Assembly: GCA_013178415.1 (NCBI GenBank)
Contig: JABLXA010000007.1
Span: 1 to 64,000 of the forward strand
Direction: 5' to 3'
Origin: Bacillota bacterium
Lineage (GTDB): Bacteria; Bacillota; SHA-98; Ch115
Length of the DNA stretch: 64,000 bases
Part shown: one piece after another, positions 9,675 through 18,413 of the stretch
Layout of the letters: each line of letters opens with the position of its first letter
Position numbering within the stretch: the first letter of the stretch is position 1
Position numbers and translations under genes: made by a program
The notes under the pieces: generated by a model
Database searches by the model: none
Told to the model about the DNA's origin: nothing
The model's input: only the letters and a program-made list of their open reading frames with translations

Positions 9675-9746
9675 TCACCTGGGGGATCTAACAAAAGACG
9701 CCCATCCTTTCGCGCGTATAAACAACGCTCCCGAGATGGGCGTCAT
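9675..9746 (-). CDS. Putative 23-codon leader ORF spanning the attenuator
   Basis: ATG at 9746 (minus strand) opens a 23-codon frame ending in TGA at 9675, with GGAGAGG six bases upstream. The frame runs through the terminator hairpin, so ribosomes translating it would melt the hairpin. It has no run of control codons such as Leu or Lys, so classical amino-acid attenuation is unproven. Confidence 0.3.
   Translation of the reverse strand: MTPISGALFIRAKGWASFVRSPR
9688..9744 (-). terminator. Intrinsic terminator/attenuator in the homocitrate synthase leader
   Basis: On the minus strand GACGCCCATC (9735-9744) pairs perfectly with GATGGGCGTC (9697-9706), followed directly by TTTTGTTAG. It lies about 55 nt after the predicted start of transcription and 50 nt before the coding region, the position of a transcription attenuator. 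Confidence 0.75.
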
Positions 9747-9805
9747 AGCCTGCCTCTCCGGGATAGCACTGCCTTTATCAGATGAGCGTATGGTGCATTT
9801 GTATA

Positions 9806-9833
9806 ATTATAACACACCCGGAAGGTCAGTCAA
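9806..9833 (-). promoter_or_regulatory. Sigma-A promoter of the homocitrate synthase-leuCD operon
   Basis: Minus-strand TTGACT (9828-9833) and TATAAT (9806-9811) are separated by 16 bp. Predicted start is near 9798, giving a leader of about 160 nt that contains the attenuator. Confidence 0.75.
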
Positions 9834-9909
9834 TAGAATTTGATATTTCCTCGCTCACCTTTTTGACCAGGCCCGGAATATACGATTTTCTCACGCGATG
9901 TTCGGTTCA

Positions 9910-10014
9910 CTACTTCTTCAAAATGGCTGAGATACTGTCCTTGCTGGAACCACTCTGCGGTTTCACCTTCTTAGGCTTCTTTTTCTCCTTTTTCGGTGGC
10001 ACCTTGCTTGCCAT
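9910..10014 (-). CDS. Lys-rich microprotein, 34 aa
   Basis: ATG at 10014 opens a 34-codon frame with GGGGGG about eight bases upstream. The product is very basic in its first half (VPPKKEKKKPKKVKP) and ends in a short amphipathic segment (SISAILKK). It lies about 50 bp after the DNA glycosylase on the same strand. No family is recognised. A nucleic-acid-binding role is conceivable from charge alone; that is inference. Confidence 0.45.
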   Translation of the reverse strand: MASKVPPKKEKKKPKKVKPQSGSSKDSISAILKK

Positions 10015-10063
10015 AGTGATCCCCCCATTTTCTGTCTACCCCATATTTTATTTATTCTACATT

Positions 10064-11014
10064 TTAGTAGCTGTTCCTTCTTGAAGTGTCTCTAGCAAAG
10101 GAACGTAAATGCCTGGCAAGACAGGTCCGGGCATAGTAGTAGAGGTACTCCTGAGCATAGCCGGCAAGGCGACCAAATTGCCTTACGGCGAATCCCCTGA
10201 TTTGCTCGAGCGGGACCTGCTTACCACCGAAATAAAAGAAACTCATGATCCTGGCGATCCATATGTCCACGGGGAATGCTTCATAGCGGCCCAGCCCGAA
10301 CAGCAGCACGCAATCTGCGATCTTGGGGCCAACCCCCTTTAGAGATAGCAGCGCCTTTCTTATCTCATCGGATGAGAGTTCTCGCAGCGCCTCAAAATTC
10401 AGGGCCCCCGAGCTTACAGTCTCGGCTGCCAGCTTCACATATGGCGCGCGAAATCCCGTTCCGCACTTCTCGATCTCATCTACAGGCGCAGATGCGAGAG
10501 CGCGGGGTTCTGGAAAGGCGAAGAATCCATCCTGTATCTCATGCCCGAAAGTCTTGCATAGATTTTCAACAGCCCTCTGTATGAGAGGTATGCTGTTCCT
10601 CGCGGAAATAATGAAAGAGATGAGACATTCCCATGGATCCTGACTTGCAAGACGCAGGCCGCTTGCAAACTCTACAGCTTTACTGAGCACGGGATCCATT
10701 TGCTTTAGCTCAGACTCGATCCTCTGATGATCCTTTTCCAGCCCGAAATATCGGATCACGAAGTCCACCATGTCACCGTCGACATCTTCCACAACGAGAT
10801 TGTCAACATCGCCGGCCTCTTGCCAGAGCCTCAATATACGCCCCCCTGCGACTCCTACATATGAATGCCTTCCGATGCCATTCCAATCAGGGTCAGTATC
10901 TTCATATGGTCGCCACCTGAAGGCCTGACCGCATTCCAGTGTATATTGAAGGTTGAATGGTTTGACCCCCGAAATAATGGTCCTGTTGCTCGCTGGCTCC
11001 TTTTTTATATTCAC
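10064..11014 (-). CDS. ogg: 8-oxoguanine DNA glycosylase (OGG1-type)
   Basis: Base-excision repair glycosylase/AP lyase of the HhH-GPD superfamily (316 aa), removing oxidised guanine from DNA. The N-terminal OGG domain (FNLQYTLECGQAFRWRP) precedes the helix-hairpin-helix LKGVGPKIADCVLLFGL, with catalytic Lys about 231 and Asp about 250 (PVDIW), the spacing seen in OGG1. GTG 11014 has GGAG six bases before it. The final 20 residues are Arg-rich. It lies 33 bp downstream of the UPF0182 gene and may share its transcript. Confidence 0.88.
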   Translation of the reverse strand: MNIKKEPASNRTIISGVKPFNLQYTLECGQAFRWRPYEDTDPDWNGIGRHSYVGVAGGRILRLWQEAGDVDNLVVEDVDGDMVDFVIRYFGLEKDHQRIESELKQMDPVLSKAVEFASGLRLASQDPWECLISFIISARNSIPLIQRAVENLCKTFGHEIQDGFFAFPEPRALASAPVDEIEKCGTGFRAPYVKLAAETVSSGALNFEALRELSSDEIRKALLSLKGVGPKIADCVLLFGLGRYEAFPVDIWIARIMSFFYFGGKQVPLEQIRGFAVRQFGRLAGYAQEYLYYYARTCLARHLRSFARDTSRRNSY

Positions 11015-11046
11015 TGTTGGCTCCGCTGTCCTTTCTACTATGGCTT

Positions 11047-13755
11047 CTAAAACCCTTTCAATTTATTGAGGGTTTCCCCAAGTTTCCTTAGCCTGTCACC
11101 GAACCCGGCCCAATCCCCACTCCTTGCCCTATCTTGCATTTCTCTGTAGAGATTCAGGGCCGATTCTATGAGGTCTCGAGGGATGGTAAGACCAGGGGGC
11201 GGGGTTCCAAGTCTTGGCCCCGGTTGTTTGGCTTCTTGCGGCGCCTGCGCCGGCGTGGCTCCAAATGCGGCTGCCAAAGCTTTTTCCAGCGTCTCCGCCA
11301 TTACAATGTTGCCACCGAAAACAGCTATGACTCTCTTGAGCTCTGGAAGTCCGCTCTTCTCTGCCAGCAGATAAAGAGGTTCAACATAGAGCATAGAATT
11401 CTCAATGGGAATCGTGAGCAGATTTCCCCGTATCACACTTGAGCCGCGCTGGCTCCAAAGCGTTAGCAATTGAGAAATCTCAGGAGATTGGTTGATCCTA
11501 GCTTCGACTTGCATCGGACCATAGACGAGATGTTGTTTGGAAAATCGTAGCAGGACCATCCTGCCAAAATCTTCGGGGTCGGAGACGGCAAACAGCCATG
11601 AGATCATATTAGGCTTGCGGGATGGGGTAAAAGGAATCGTGATTACATATTGGAGCTTTTCTTCTCCGGGCGGGCGCATCAGCATGTAATAGGGCTGGAC
11701 CTTTTGCTCACTCCCGGCATAGACCTCAGTGGGGATATCCCATAGATCCTCTCTGTTATAGAAAACATCGGGATCCGTCATATGATAGGCGGCTAGTGTT
11801 TCAGCCTGTATCCTGAACATATACTCAGGGTAGCGGATATGCGCCTTGAGTCCCTCCGGCATGTTCTCATATGGCTGGAACATCCCAGGGAAGATCCTTG
11901 AATATGACCTTGCTATTGGTTCTTCGGGATCAAAGAGATAAAAATCCACAGTGCCATTGTACGCATCGATGGTGATCTTCACCGGGTTGCGGATATAGTT
12001 GAACCCCTCGCGATGAGGCTGGGAATATGGGAAGAAGGATGTGGTGGTATAGGCGTCGATGATCCAGTAGAGACGGCCATTATCTATCACCATATAGGGG
12101 TCATTGTCAAACCTCAAAAATGGCGCGATCCTGGAGACCTTGTCCTTTATGCTCCTGAAAAACAGGATCTTGCTCTCAGGGGTTATCTCTGTAGAAAGCA
12201 GGAATTTTGCATTGGCGAATCTTACCGCAAATGCCAGGCGCCTGATCGGGGAGGATATGGGGATTCCACCGGTGCCGCGGTATTGCGTGTAAATATTTTG
12301 CTCTCCGAGGGGATAGTCAAATTCCCTGGTACGAGTGTTCACGAGTACATATTGGTCTGTCCCTTCCCCGTAATAAATCTCCGGTCTGGTTATCTTTGGG
12401 CCTTCGATGCTCCTCGGGGGGATGTCGCGAATTATTAAGTCCGGCAGTCCCTCCTGGGTGACTCTATTGACATGGCTCATACACAGACCATAGCCGTGGG
12501 TATAAACAAGATGCTGGTTGATCCAGGTACGAGCCTGCTGGGGGATGTCGCTCACTCGAAGCTCCCGCGGTGATAATGCCACTTGAACACGCTTGCCATT
12601 TATGGTGTATCTGTCTAAATCCACGTCATGGAAATTGTAGTAAAGCCTGATTTCCTGCAGCTGCGAATAGGTGTCGAGCAGAGGGCGCCAATCCCAAAGC
12701 CGGAGGTTTGATAGAGTGTCATTGTGTCTTGCCAGATCCCCATAGCTCAGATTATCAGTTATATCTAAATCATGGACTACCATGGAATCAAGCCCAAATG
12801 CCCTTCGCGTTCCAGCAATGTTCGCCTCGATAAAAGGCCTTTCACGCGCGAGTTCGTTGGGCTCAACCGACAGTTTCTGAACTACTTGAGGATAGATGCT
12901 TCCCAACAGAAAAGAAGCTGCAGCGAGGGTTATGACACCGCCTATAGCCAGCTTTTGAGTCTGGAATAGGGAATATAACAGGACCAGAACCCCGCAAATA
13001 ATGGCTATCACACTGAGGGCTCGAAATGCAAGCAAATTGGCGTGAACATCCGTGTATCCTGCGCCGAAGACCACGCCGCGCGGCGAAAAAAGTATGCCGT
13101 AGGCATTGATCAGGTACCCAAAGGCCTTGAGTATGAACCCGCTCCCGATGAGGAATGATAGATGTCGTCGCGGCAGAGCAGATATTCTGAACGTGCTTTG
13201 AGAGAATCCTATTTCTCCCAGGAGGAGGTATACAATGCCCACCAGGATCGCCGAAAATACGACGAGGGTCATCCCGGCGGAATATGCATATGTAAGAAAT
13301 GGCAATCTGAAAACATAAAGGCCTACATCATTGTGGAATATGGGATCAGCGTATCCAAATGGGCTTGGGTGCAAGAAAAGCTGAAACGATGACCAGTATT
13401 GTGCAGCCCCGAGTCCTGCCAATGAAGAAACAAAAAGGCTCAGAAGGAGAAAAACGAGATTTACCCTTCTGGCCGTGATGAACCCTGGCAATCTCATGCC
13501 CGATGTCCATTCAAGCCTTCTGATGCTTGTCCTTGTTATGGCGAGATTGAAATAGATGAAAATGAAATAGGTCGCGCCGGCCAGTATGCCAAGTTCTATT
13601 CGGGAGATGATTCCGGTCCAGAAAGCTTGAGGATATCCTTCGCTAAGGAACCACAGCCAGTCAGTGTATACTCGGGCTACGATTCCGCCGAATAATATCA
13701 CGAGGAGAAATACGACGACTGCAAAGGTGATGGCGGTGCGAGCCAAGCGGTTCAT
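11047..13755 (-). CDS. UPF0182 (COG1615) large membrane protein
   Basis: Conserved protein of unknown function, 902 aa. The N-terminal 300 residues hold about seven hydrophobic helices (first at about 7-29). The rest is a large soluble, presumably extracytoplasmic domain with family landmarks QARTWINQHLVYTHGYG, EIYYGEGTDQYVLVNT and EGLKAHIRYPEYMF. It ends in a Pro/Gly/Ala linker and a charged helical tail (DLIESALNLYREMQDRAR). ATG 13755 has AAAGGGG about nine bases upstream. A TATAAT lies on the minus strand at 13792-13797. Confidence 0.85.
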   Translation of the reverse strand: MNRLARTAITFAVVVFLLVILFGGIVARVYTDWLWFLSEGYPQAFWTGIISRIELGILAGATYFIFIYFNLAITRTSIRRLEWTSGMRLPGFITARRVNLVFLLLSLFVSSLAGLGAAQYWSSFQLFLHPSPFGYADPIFHNDVGLYVFRLPFLTYAYSAGMTLVVFSAILVGIVYLLLGEIGFSQSTFRISALPRRHLSFLIGSGFILKAFGYLINAYGILFSPRGVVFGAGYTDVHANLLAFRALSVIAIICGVLVLLYSLFQTQKLAIGGVITLAAASFLLGSIYPQVVQKLSVEPNELARERPFIEANIAGTRRAFGLDSMVVHDLDITDNLSYGDLARHNDTLSNLRLWDWRPLLDTYSQLQEIRLYYNFHDVDLDRYTINGKRVQVALSPRELRVSDIPQQARTWINQHLVYTHGYGLCMSHVNRVTQEGLPDLIIRDIPPRSIEGPKITRPEIYYGEGTDQYVLVNTRTREFDYPLGEQNIYTQYRGTGGIPISSPIRRLAFAVRFANAKFLLSTEITPESKILFFRSIKDKVSRIAPFLRFDNDPYMVIDNGRLYWIIDAYTTTSFFPYSQPHREGFNYIRNPVKITIDAYNGTVDFYLFDPEEPIARSYSRIFPGMFQPYENMPEGLKAHIRYPEYMFRIQAETLAAYHMTDPDVFYNREDLWDIPTEVYAGSEQKVQPYYMLMRPPGEEKLQYVITIPFTPSRKPNMISWLFAVSDPEDFGRMVLLRFSKQHLVYGPMQVEARINQSPEISQLLTLWSQRGSSVIRGNLLTIPIENSMLYVEPLYLLAEKSGLPELKRVIAVFGGNIVMAETLEKALAAAFGATPAQAPQEAKQPGPRLGTPPPGLTIPRDLIESALNLYREMQDRARSGDWAGFGDRLRKLGETLNKLKGF

Positions 13756-13886
13756 GGGTTTTTCAGCCCCTTTCTTTCAATAGCATAACCCATTATATCA
13801 TGATTTTGAGTATCCTTCAGTTTTGTTCTTGTATGCGGCGATATATGGAACGACTGGGTTGTATACCCCCGGTCCGGGTACACACA

Positions 13887-13910
13887 TAATACACCTGGTA
13901 ATACACCTGG
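13887..13910. repeat. Tandem 12-bp direct repeat upstream of ytxC
   Basis: TAATACACCTGG occurs twice head-to-tail, at 13887-13898 and 13899-13910, in the divergent intergenic region and directly before the ytxC ribosome binding site. An imperfect palindrome (GTATACCC...GGGTACAC) precedes it. A protein-binding site is possible. Confidence 0.55.
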
Positions 13911-13928
13911 GCAAAGGGGGTGAATTTC

Positions 13929-14831
13929 GTGCATGCAATCAGAATCGGCACCAAGGCATATGCCGCATATCTTTGCAATAGGTTTTATTCAAAAATCCCG
14001 GACTTCCAAATTGATATTCCAGGAATATGTGTTTCTCAAGAAAGAGATGGCAATATCATATTTATGTCGCTGGAGGTGCCACGACAATTCGCCTCCCCTT
14101 CTGAAAAGATGGAGCATGTCATTCGCCCTACTGCCAATGTGCTCACCGACTTGGTAACAGAGGATGTCTACCCCCTTATGTTGAAGAAAATGGCAAGCAG
14201 TAATTATCCCGGTCTAAATGAGGAAGAGATCCAAAGGCTCGGCGAACAGGTGATAAAGGCCTTTTGGATAGGCGCTGCATCTTCGAGATATTTGACAACC
14301 GAGGTCTTGGTGGGGGATATCATGGAGGCGGGACGTAAATCCGTCAAAAATGCCGTATTTGAACGGACTTTTGATTATCTAAAGGACAATGCCGAATTCA
14401 TAGTCGATGGTTTTGTAATGTTTCGTCTCAAAGATCATGTCAAGATCATGAGTGAGGCACTAAATCAAGTAGTAGAGGATTATCTCGTGGAACGAGAGTA
14501 TCGGGAGTTCCTGTCTTTACTGAAATATTTCGTTGAAATCCAGGAGCCGAAGACATCAGTGATTCATGTGATGGATTCAGGGGAAGCCAGGCTTAAGCTC
14601 ATGGATTCGCGGGGAAATGAGCTTCACAATGAATATCTGGATGGAATGGAAGTGAAAGGTGGTGGGGATGGAACACTAAAAGAGGATCTCTTATTGAGTA
14701 CTCTGATCACCCTAGCCCCGTCAAAGATAATCCTCCATCTGGCAAGAGACCGGGATATAGCTGCCAATATAATGACCATATTTGAGGGGAGAGTAGAATT
14801 CTGCCCAGGATGTCCCTGGTGCACTCAATGA
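13929..14831 (+). CDS. ytxC: Putative sporulation protein YtxC
   Basis: About 300 aa. The C-terminal half carries the YtxC signature: EFIVDGFVMFRLKDHVKIM, then VEDYLVEREYREFLSLLKYFVEIQEPK, and the terminal Cys motif FCPGCPWC. YtxC is conserved in endospore formers and commonly lies just upstream of thrS, as here. GTG 13929 has AAAGGGGGTGA five bases upstream; a GTG nine bases earlier lies inside that site. The biochemical role is unknown. Confidence 0.82.
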   Translation: MHAIRIGTKAYAAYLCNRFYSKIPDFQIDIPGICVSQERDGNIIFMSLEVPRQFASPSEKMEHVIRPTANVLTDLVTEDVYPLMLKKMASSNYPGLNEEEIQRLGEQVIKAFWIGAASSRYLTTEVLVGDIMEAGRKSVKNAVFERTFDYLKDNAEFIVDGFVMFRLKDHVKIMSEALNQVVEDYLVEREYREFLSLLKYFVEIQEPKTSVIHVMDSGEARLKLMDSRGNELHNEYLDGMEVKGGGDGTLKEDLLLSTLITLAPSKIILHLARDRDIAANIMTIFEGRVEFCPGCPWCTQ

Positions 14832-14863
14832 TTGTCATTCTTGGGCCCACTTGGCGACCTCTA

Positions 14864-14892
14864 TTGACATGTGATATCTGCTTAATTATACT
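14864..14892 (+). promoter_or_regulatory. Sigma-A promoter of thrS
   Basis: TTGACA (14864-14869), 17-bp spacer, TATACT (14887-14892). The start would be near 14899, leaving a leader of about 90 nt. No T-box is present. Confidence 0.75.
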
Positions 14893-14942
14893 TTGGTACA
14901 TGGAAATCATATGGAGATGTTATTAATTCAATGAGCTCATTG

Positions 14943-14961
14943 AGGCCCCGACAGGGGGCCT
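14943..14961 (+). terminator. Leader hairpin before thrS
   Basis: AGGCCCC (14943-14949) pairs with GGGGCCT (14955-14961) over a 5-nt loop, followed by TATGTATATTT. It is a weak terminator-like structure in the thrS leader, possibly a simple attenuator. Confidence 0.4.
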
Positions 14962-14990
14962 TATGTATATTTCCAGGAAGGAACGATGAT

Positions 14991-16802
14991 ATGATGGCTA
15001 AGGTCGGGGGTCAACACAGCATACCAGAAGCTATACCGATTCCAAATGAAGAATCTGTTGCCCTCAATTCAGAAGAAGGCATGGAGATTTACAGGCATTC
15101 TACTGCGCATATTCTGGCCCAGGCAGTAAAGAGGCTCTTCCCGGAAGTCAAACTCGCTATTGGCCCTGCCATTGAAAATGGATTTTATTATGACTTCGCG
15201 AGATCTTCCCCATTTACCCCTCAGGACCTTGAGAGAATCGAAGAAGAGATGAGAAAGATAATCCGCGAGGATCTTCCAATCGTCCGCCAGGAAATCTCCA
15301 AGGAAGACGCTTTGAAGATGTTCCGGGAACTGGGAGAGAACTATAAGCTGGAACTCCTGGATGGTATCCCAGAGGACACCGTGAGCATTTACCGCCAGGG
15401 AGAATTCGTGGATCTCTGTCGGGGCCCGCACCTTCCGTCGACCGGATGGGTCAAGGCTTTCAAACTATTGAATGTGGCCGGAGCATATTGGAGAGGCGAC
15501 GAGAAACGCGAGATGCTCCAGCGCATTTATGGCACCGCCTTTCCGACACAGGAGGAGCTCGATAAGTATCTACGATTAGTAGAGGAGGCTGAAAGGCGAG
15601 ATCACCGGAAGCTCGGGCGTGAGCTTGACCTTTTCAGTATACATGAAGAAGGCGGGGCCGGACTTGTATACTGGCACCCAAAGGGCGCCACAGTCAGGCG
15701 AATCATAGAGGACTTCTGGAAACAGGAGCATCTGAGGAGGGGCTACGAGCTGGTTTATACCCCTCATATCGCGAGGCGTGACCTTTGGGAAATATCCGGG
15801 CACTGGAGCTGGTATCGGGAGAATATGTATTCACCCATAATCATAGATGATGTTGAATACCTGCTCAAACCTATGAATTGTCCCTTCCATATCCTGATGT
15901 ACAAGTCCCGGACCAGATCTTATCGAGATTTACCAATAAGATGGGCGGAGCTCGGGACAGTTTACAGATATGAACGTAGTGGGGTGCTGCATGGTCTTCT
16001 GAGGGTGAGGGGTTTCACTCAGGATGACGCTCATCTCTTCGTTCGTCCCGACCAGCTGGAAGATGAGCTTATAGGTGTCCTCGATCTGATGCAGTTTATG
16101 TTGAGATCGTTCGGTTACAAAGAATATGATGTCGAGCTTTCGGTCAGAGATCCGGCCCAAAAGGAGAAATATGTCGGATCTGATGAGATTTGGGAACAGG
16201 CTGAGGGAGCTCTCGTCAGCGCCCTTGAAAAGAAAGGCTTCAAGTATCGCCGGATGGAGGGCGAGGCCAAGTTTTATGGACCTGCCATCGATGTGAAGAT
16301 AAAGGATGCCATGGGCAGAGGTTGGCAGGGGCCTACGATACAGGTGGATTTCAATCTTCCTGCACGTTTTGATCTGCAGTATATTGGGGAGGACAATGCT
16401 CCGCATCACCCGGTGATGATTCACAGGACTGTGTTGGGAGCTATGGAAAGATTCTTCGCGGGGCTAGTTGAGCACTACGCCGGCGCTTTTCCTGCTTGGC
16501 TCAGTCCTGTCCAGGTGAAGATATTGCCCATCGCTGAAAAGCATGTGGATTATGCGAAGCGTGTGCGGGATGACCTGGTGGTTCACGACTTGAGGGTGGA
16601 GATCGACGATAGAAACGAGAAGATAGGCTATAAGATTCGCGAGTCTCAGCTGGAAAAGGTGCCATACATGCTCATAGTCGGGGACAAAGAACAAAAGAAT
16701 GAGTATGTTTCAGTCCGTTCAAGGAGAGATGGGGATCTAGGGAGCATGACCCTTTCAGCATTTAGAGAAAGGCTGCTCTCAGAGGTCGCAGCTAAATCCT
16801 GA
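14991..16802 (+). CDS. thrS: Threonyl-tRNA synthetase lacking the TGS domain
   Basis: Class II synthetase (603 aa) charging tRNA-Thr. The editing domain HSTAHILAQAV and CRGPH are followed by the catalytic core, with zinc ligands in PMNCPFH, the VRGFTQDDAH segment and NAPHHPVMIHRTVLG, then the anticodon-binding domain. Only about 36 residues precede HSTAH, whereas TGS-bearing enzymes have about 65-70, so the N-terminal TGS domain is absent. ATG 14991 (tandem ATGATG) has AGGAAGG nine bases upstream. Extending to 14931 would not add a TGS domain. Confidence 0.94.
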   Translation: MMAKVGGQHSIPEAIPIPNEESVALNSEEGMEIYRHSTAHILAQAVKRLFPEVKLAIGPAIENGFYYDFARSSPFTPQDLERIEEEMRKIIREDLPIVRQEISKEDALKMFRELGENYKLELLDGIPEDTVSIYRQGEFVDLCRGPHLPSTGWVKAFKLLNVAGAYWRGDEKREMLQRIYGTAFPTQEELDKYLRLVEEAERRDHRKLGRELDLFSIHEEGGAGLVYWHPKGATVRRIIEDFWKQEHLRRGYELVYTPHIARRDLWEISGHWSWYRENMYSPIIIDDVEYLLKPMNCPFHILMYKSRTRSYRDLPIRWAELGTVYRYERSGVLHGLLRVRGFTQDDAHLFVRPDQLEDELIGVLDLMQFMLRSFGYKEYDVELSVRDPAQKEKYVGSDEIWEQAEGALVSALEKKGFKYRRMEGEAKFYGPAIDVKIKDAMGRGWQGPTIQVDFNLPARFDLQYIGEDNAPHHPVMIHRTVLGAMERFFAGLVEHYAGAFPAWLSPVQVKILPIAEKHVDYAKRVRDDLVVHDLRVEIDDRNEKIGYKIRESQLEKVPYMLIVGDKEQKNEYVSVRSRRDGDLGSMTLSAFRERLLSEVAAKS

Positions 16803-16839
16803 TAAACGGCCAAATGCAGCGGAGCCGGCCAAATGCTGG

Positions 16840-16868
16840 TTGACCCTCGAATACTGGTATGATATACT
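16840..16868 (+). promoter_or_regulatory. Sigma-A promoter of the infC-rpmI-rplT operon
   Basis: TTGACC (16840-16845), 17-bp spacer, TATACT (16863-16868). Predicted start is near 16875, leaving a leader of about 230 nt. Confidence 0.75.
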
Positions 16869-16874
16869 AAGTGC

Positions 16875-17098
16875 TGCTATATTAAGAGACTGAAGCAGAA
16901 GCCATCCGCTTCTCACCATGCGGCGCCGGTGGTGCATCACGGGCTTGCTGCCCGCGGTTGCTAGCATGGTCTATTGCTTGTGTGACTATCTATGCGCAGG
17001 TGATATCTGGCGCTGATCTCTAGGATCAAGATGGGCGGGTGGTTCAGCTCGCCCATTTGACGTATTTATGTGTTCTGCGACAATAATTCAGGAGGTGA
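16875..17098 (+). promoter_or_regulatory. Structured infC leader (L20-leader-like)
   Basis: A long non-coding leader before infC. It includes AGAAGCCATCCGCTTCT and the GC-rich GCGGCGCCGG segment, as in Firmicute infC leaders where ribosomal protein L20 represses its own operon. Near its end ATGGGCG (17031-17037) pairs with CGCCCAT (17050-17056), followed by a T-containing stretch, a possible terminator arm. Assignment to the L20 leader family is by context and resemblance, not by a covariance model. Confidence 0.55.
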
Positions 17099-17104
17099 CC
17101 AACC

Positions 17105-17689
17105 ATCAGCAAAGACTTGAGGGTGAACGAAAAGATCCGGGCGAAGGAGATAAGGCTCATCGATGAGAATGGGGAACAGCTGGGTATAATGTCTCCTAGG
17201 GATGCTCTTAGGATCGCTTACGAAAGAAACCTCGACCTGGTCGAAGTTTCTGCGCTGGCGAAGCCCCCTGTGTGTAGGCTCATTGATTATGGTAAGTATA
17301 AATACGAGCAGGCGAAGCGGGAGCGGGAAGCGAAAAAGAAACAGCGGATCATAGACGTCAAGGAAGTCCGCATGACGCCCAACATCGAGGGGCATGATTT
17401 CCAGGTGAAGGTACGCAGTGCCCAGAAGTTCCTGCTGGATGGAGATAAAGTCAAAGCCTCTGTGCGTTTCAGGGGGCGGGAAATCGTTCACGCCGATATC
17501 GGAAAGGCTTTGCTTGAGGATCTTGCTTCAGAGCTGAAGGACATAGGGATTGTGGAAAAAGCGCCCAGGATGGAAGGAAAGATGATGATAATGGTCCTTG
17601 CGCCGAAGCAAATGGCCAAATCCGATAAGTTGGATAGGGTTGATAAGCCCAGTAAGACAGATGATGTGGCTGAAACAGACGCCAAATAG
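17105..17689 (+). CDS. infC: Translation initiation factor IF-3
   Basis: Prevents premature 50S joining and checks start codons on the 30S subunit. The 194-aa product begins SKDLRVNEKIRAKEIRLIDENG, then LDLVEVSALAKPPVCRLIDYGKYKYE, and ends in the C-domain with a short acidic/Lys tail. The start is the rare codon ATC at 17105: AGGAGGTGA lies exactly six bases upstream and the N-terminus matches the family. The first conventional in-frame codon, TTG 17117, is twelve bases too far from that site. Non-AUG infC starts are known to let IF-3 control its own synthesis. Confidence 0.95.
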   Translation: MSKDLRVNEKIRAKEIRLIDENGEQLGIMSPRDALRIAYERNLDLVEVSALAKPPVCRLIDYGKYKYEQAKREREAKKKQRIIDVKEVRMTPNIEGHDFQVKVRSAQKFLLDGDKVKASVRFRGREIVHADIGKALLEDLASELKDIGIVEKAPRMEGKMMIMVLAPKQMAKSDKLDRVDKPSKTDDVAETDAK

Positions 17690-17758
17690 ATAAGGTCTTA
17701 CTCCGGCATATTGGATGATTTAGAGGTTACAGATGAATCTACGGGGAGGAATTACAGC

Positions 17759-17956
17759 GTGCCAAAGCTAAAGACACATCGGGGAGCAGCTAAGAGGTTC
17801 AAGGTGAGCGGCACCGGAAAGATCATCAGGTTCAAGGCATATAGAAGCCACCTTTTGTCAGCTAAGACAAAAAAACAAAAGAGACATCTCCGTAAGGATG
17901 TAGTTATGGAAAAGGGAGACTCAGGGAGAATCAGAAAGCTCATTCCATTTCTTTGA
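17759..17956 (+). CDS. rpmI: 50S ribosomal protein L35
   Basis: 65 aa, basic, with the L35 signature [21 protein letters not shown] and a C-terminus ending RKLIPF. GTG 17759 has GGGGAGG nine bases upstream; earlier in-frame codons give a non-family N-terminus. Second gene of the conserved infC-rpmI-rplT operon. Confidence 0.95.
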   Translation: MPKLKTHRGAAKRFKVSGTGKIIRFKAYRSHLLSAKTKKQKRHLRKDVVMEKGDSGRIRKLIPFL

Positions 17957-18053
17957 TCCTGTTCTTCCATGATTTTTGTGCTCCTATGTTTATCATTCCA
18001 TGCTTTATTTTGATTCATAGCATTACCTGATAAGTTGCGGGGAGATGATGGAA

Positions 18054-18413
18054 ATGCCCAGGGTCAAGGGCGGAATTGTCACACGACGAAGGCACAAGAA
18101 GATCCTCAAGATGGCCAAGGGTTTCACCGGAGCCAGGAGTAAGATATTCAGAAGGGCCAATGAAGCCATTCTTAAGTCGCTAGCTTATGCATATCGGGAT
18201 AGACGCAATAGAAAGCGCGAAATCAGAAGTCTCTGGATTGCCCGAATTAATGCCGCTGCTAGGGCAAATGGCATCTCTTACAGCAGGCTCATGGACGGGC
18301 TCAAGAAGGCAGGGGTGGAAATCAATAGAAAGATGATAGCCGATATGGCTGTTAATGATGCTGCCGGCTTTGAGGAGCTGGTCCGGGTTGCAAGGGAGTC
18401 AACGGTCAGATAG
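18054..18413 (+). CDS. rplT: 50S ribosomal protein L20
   Basis: 119 aa. Begins [19 protein letters not shown] and contains [21 protein letters not shown], typical of L20. It binds 23S rRNA early in 50S assembly and in Firmicutes represses the infC operon through the leader. ATG 18054 gives the family N-terminus, with GGGGAGATGATGG before it. Confidence 0.95.
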   Translation: MPRVKGGIVTRRRHKKILKMAKGFTGARSKIFRRANEAILKSLAYAYRDRRNRKREIRSLWIARINAAARANGISYSRLMDGLKKAGVEINRKMIADMAVNDAAGFEELVRVARESTVR

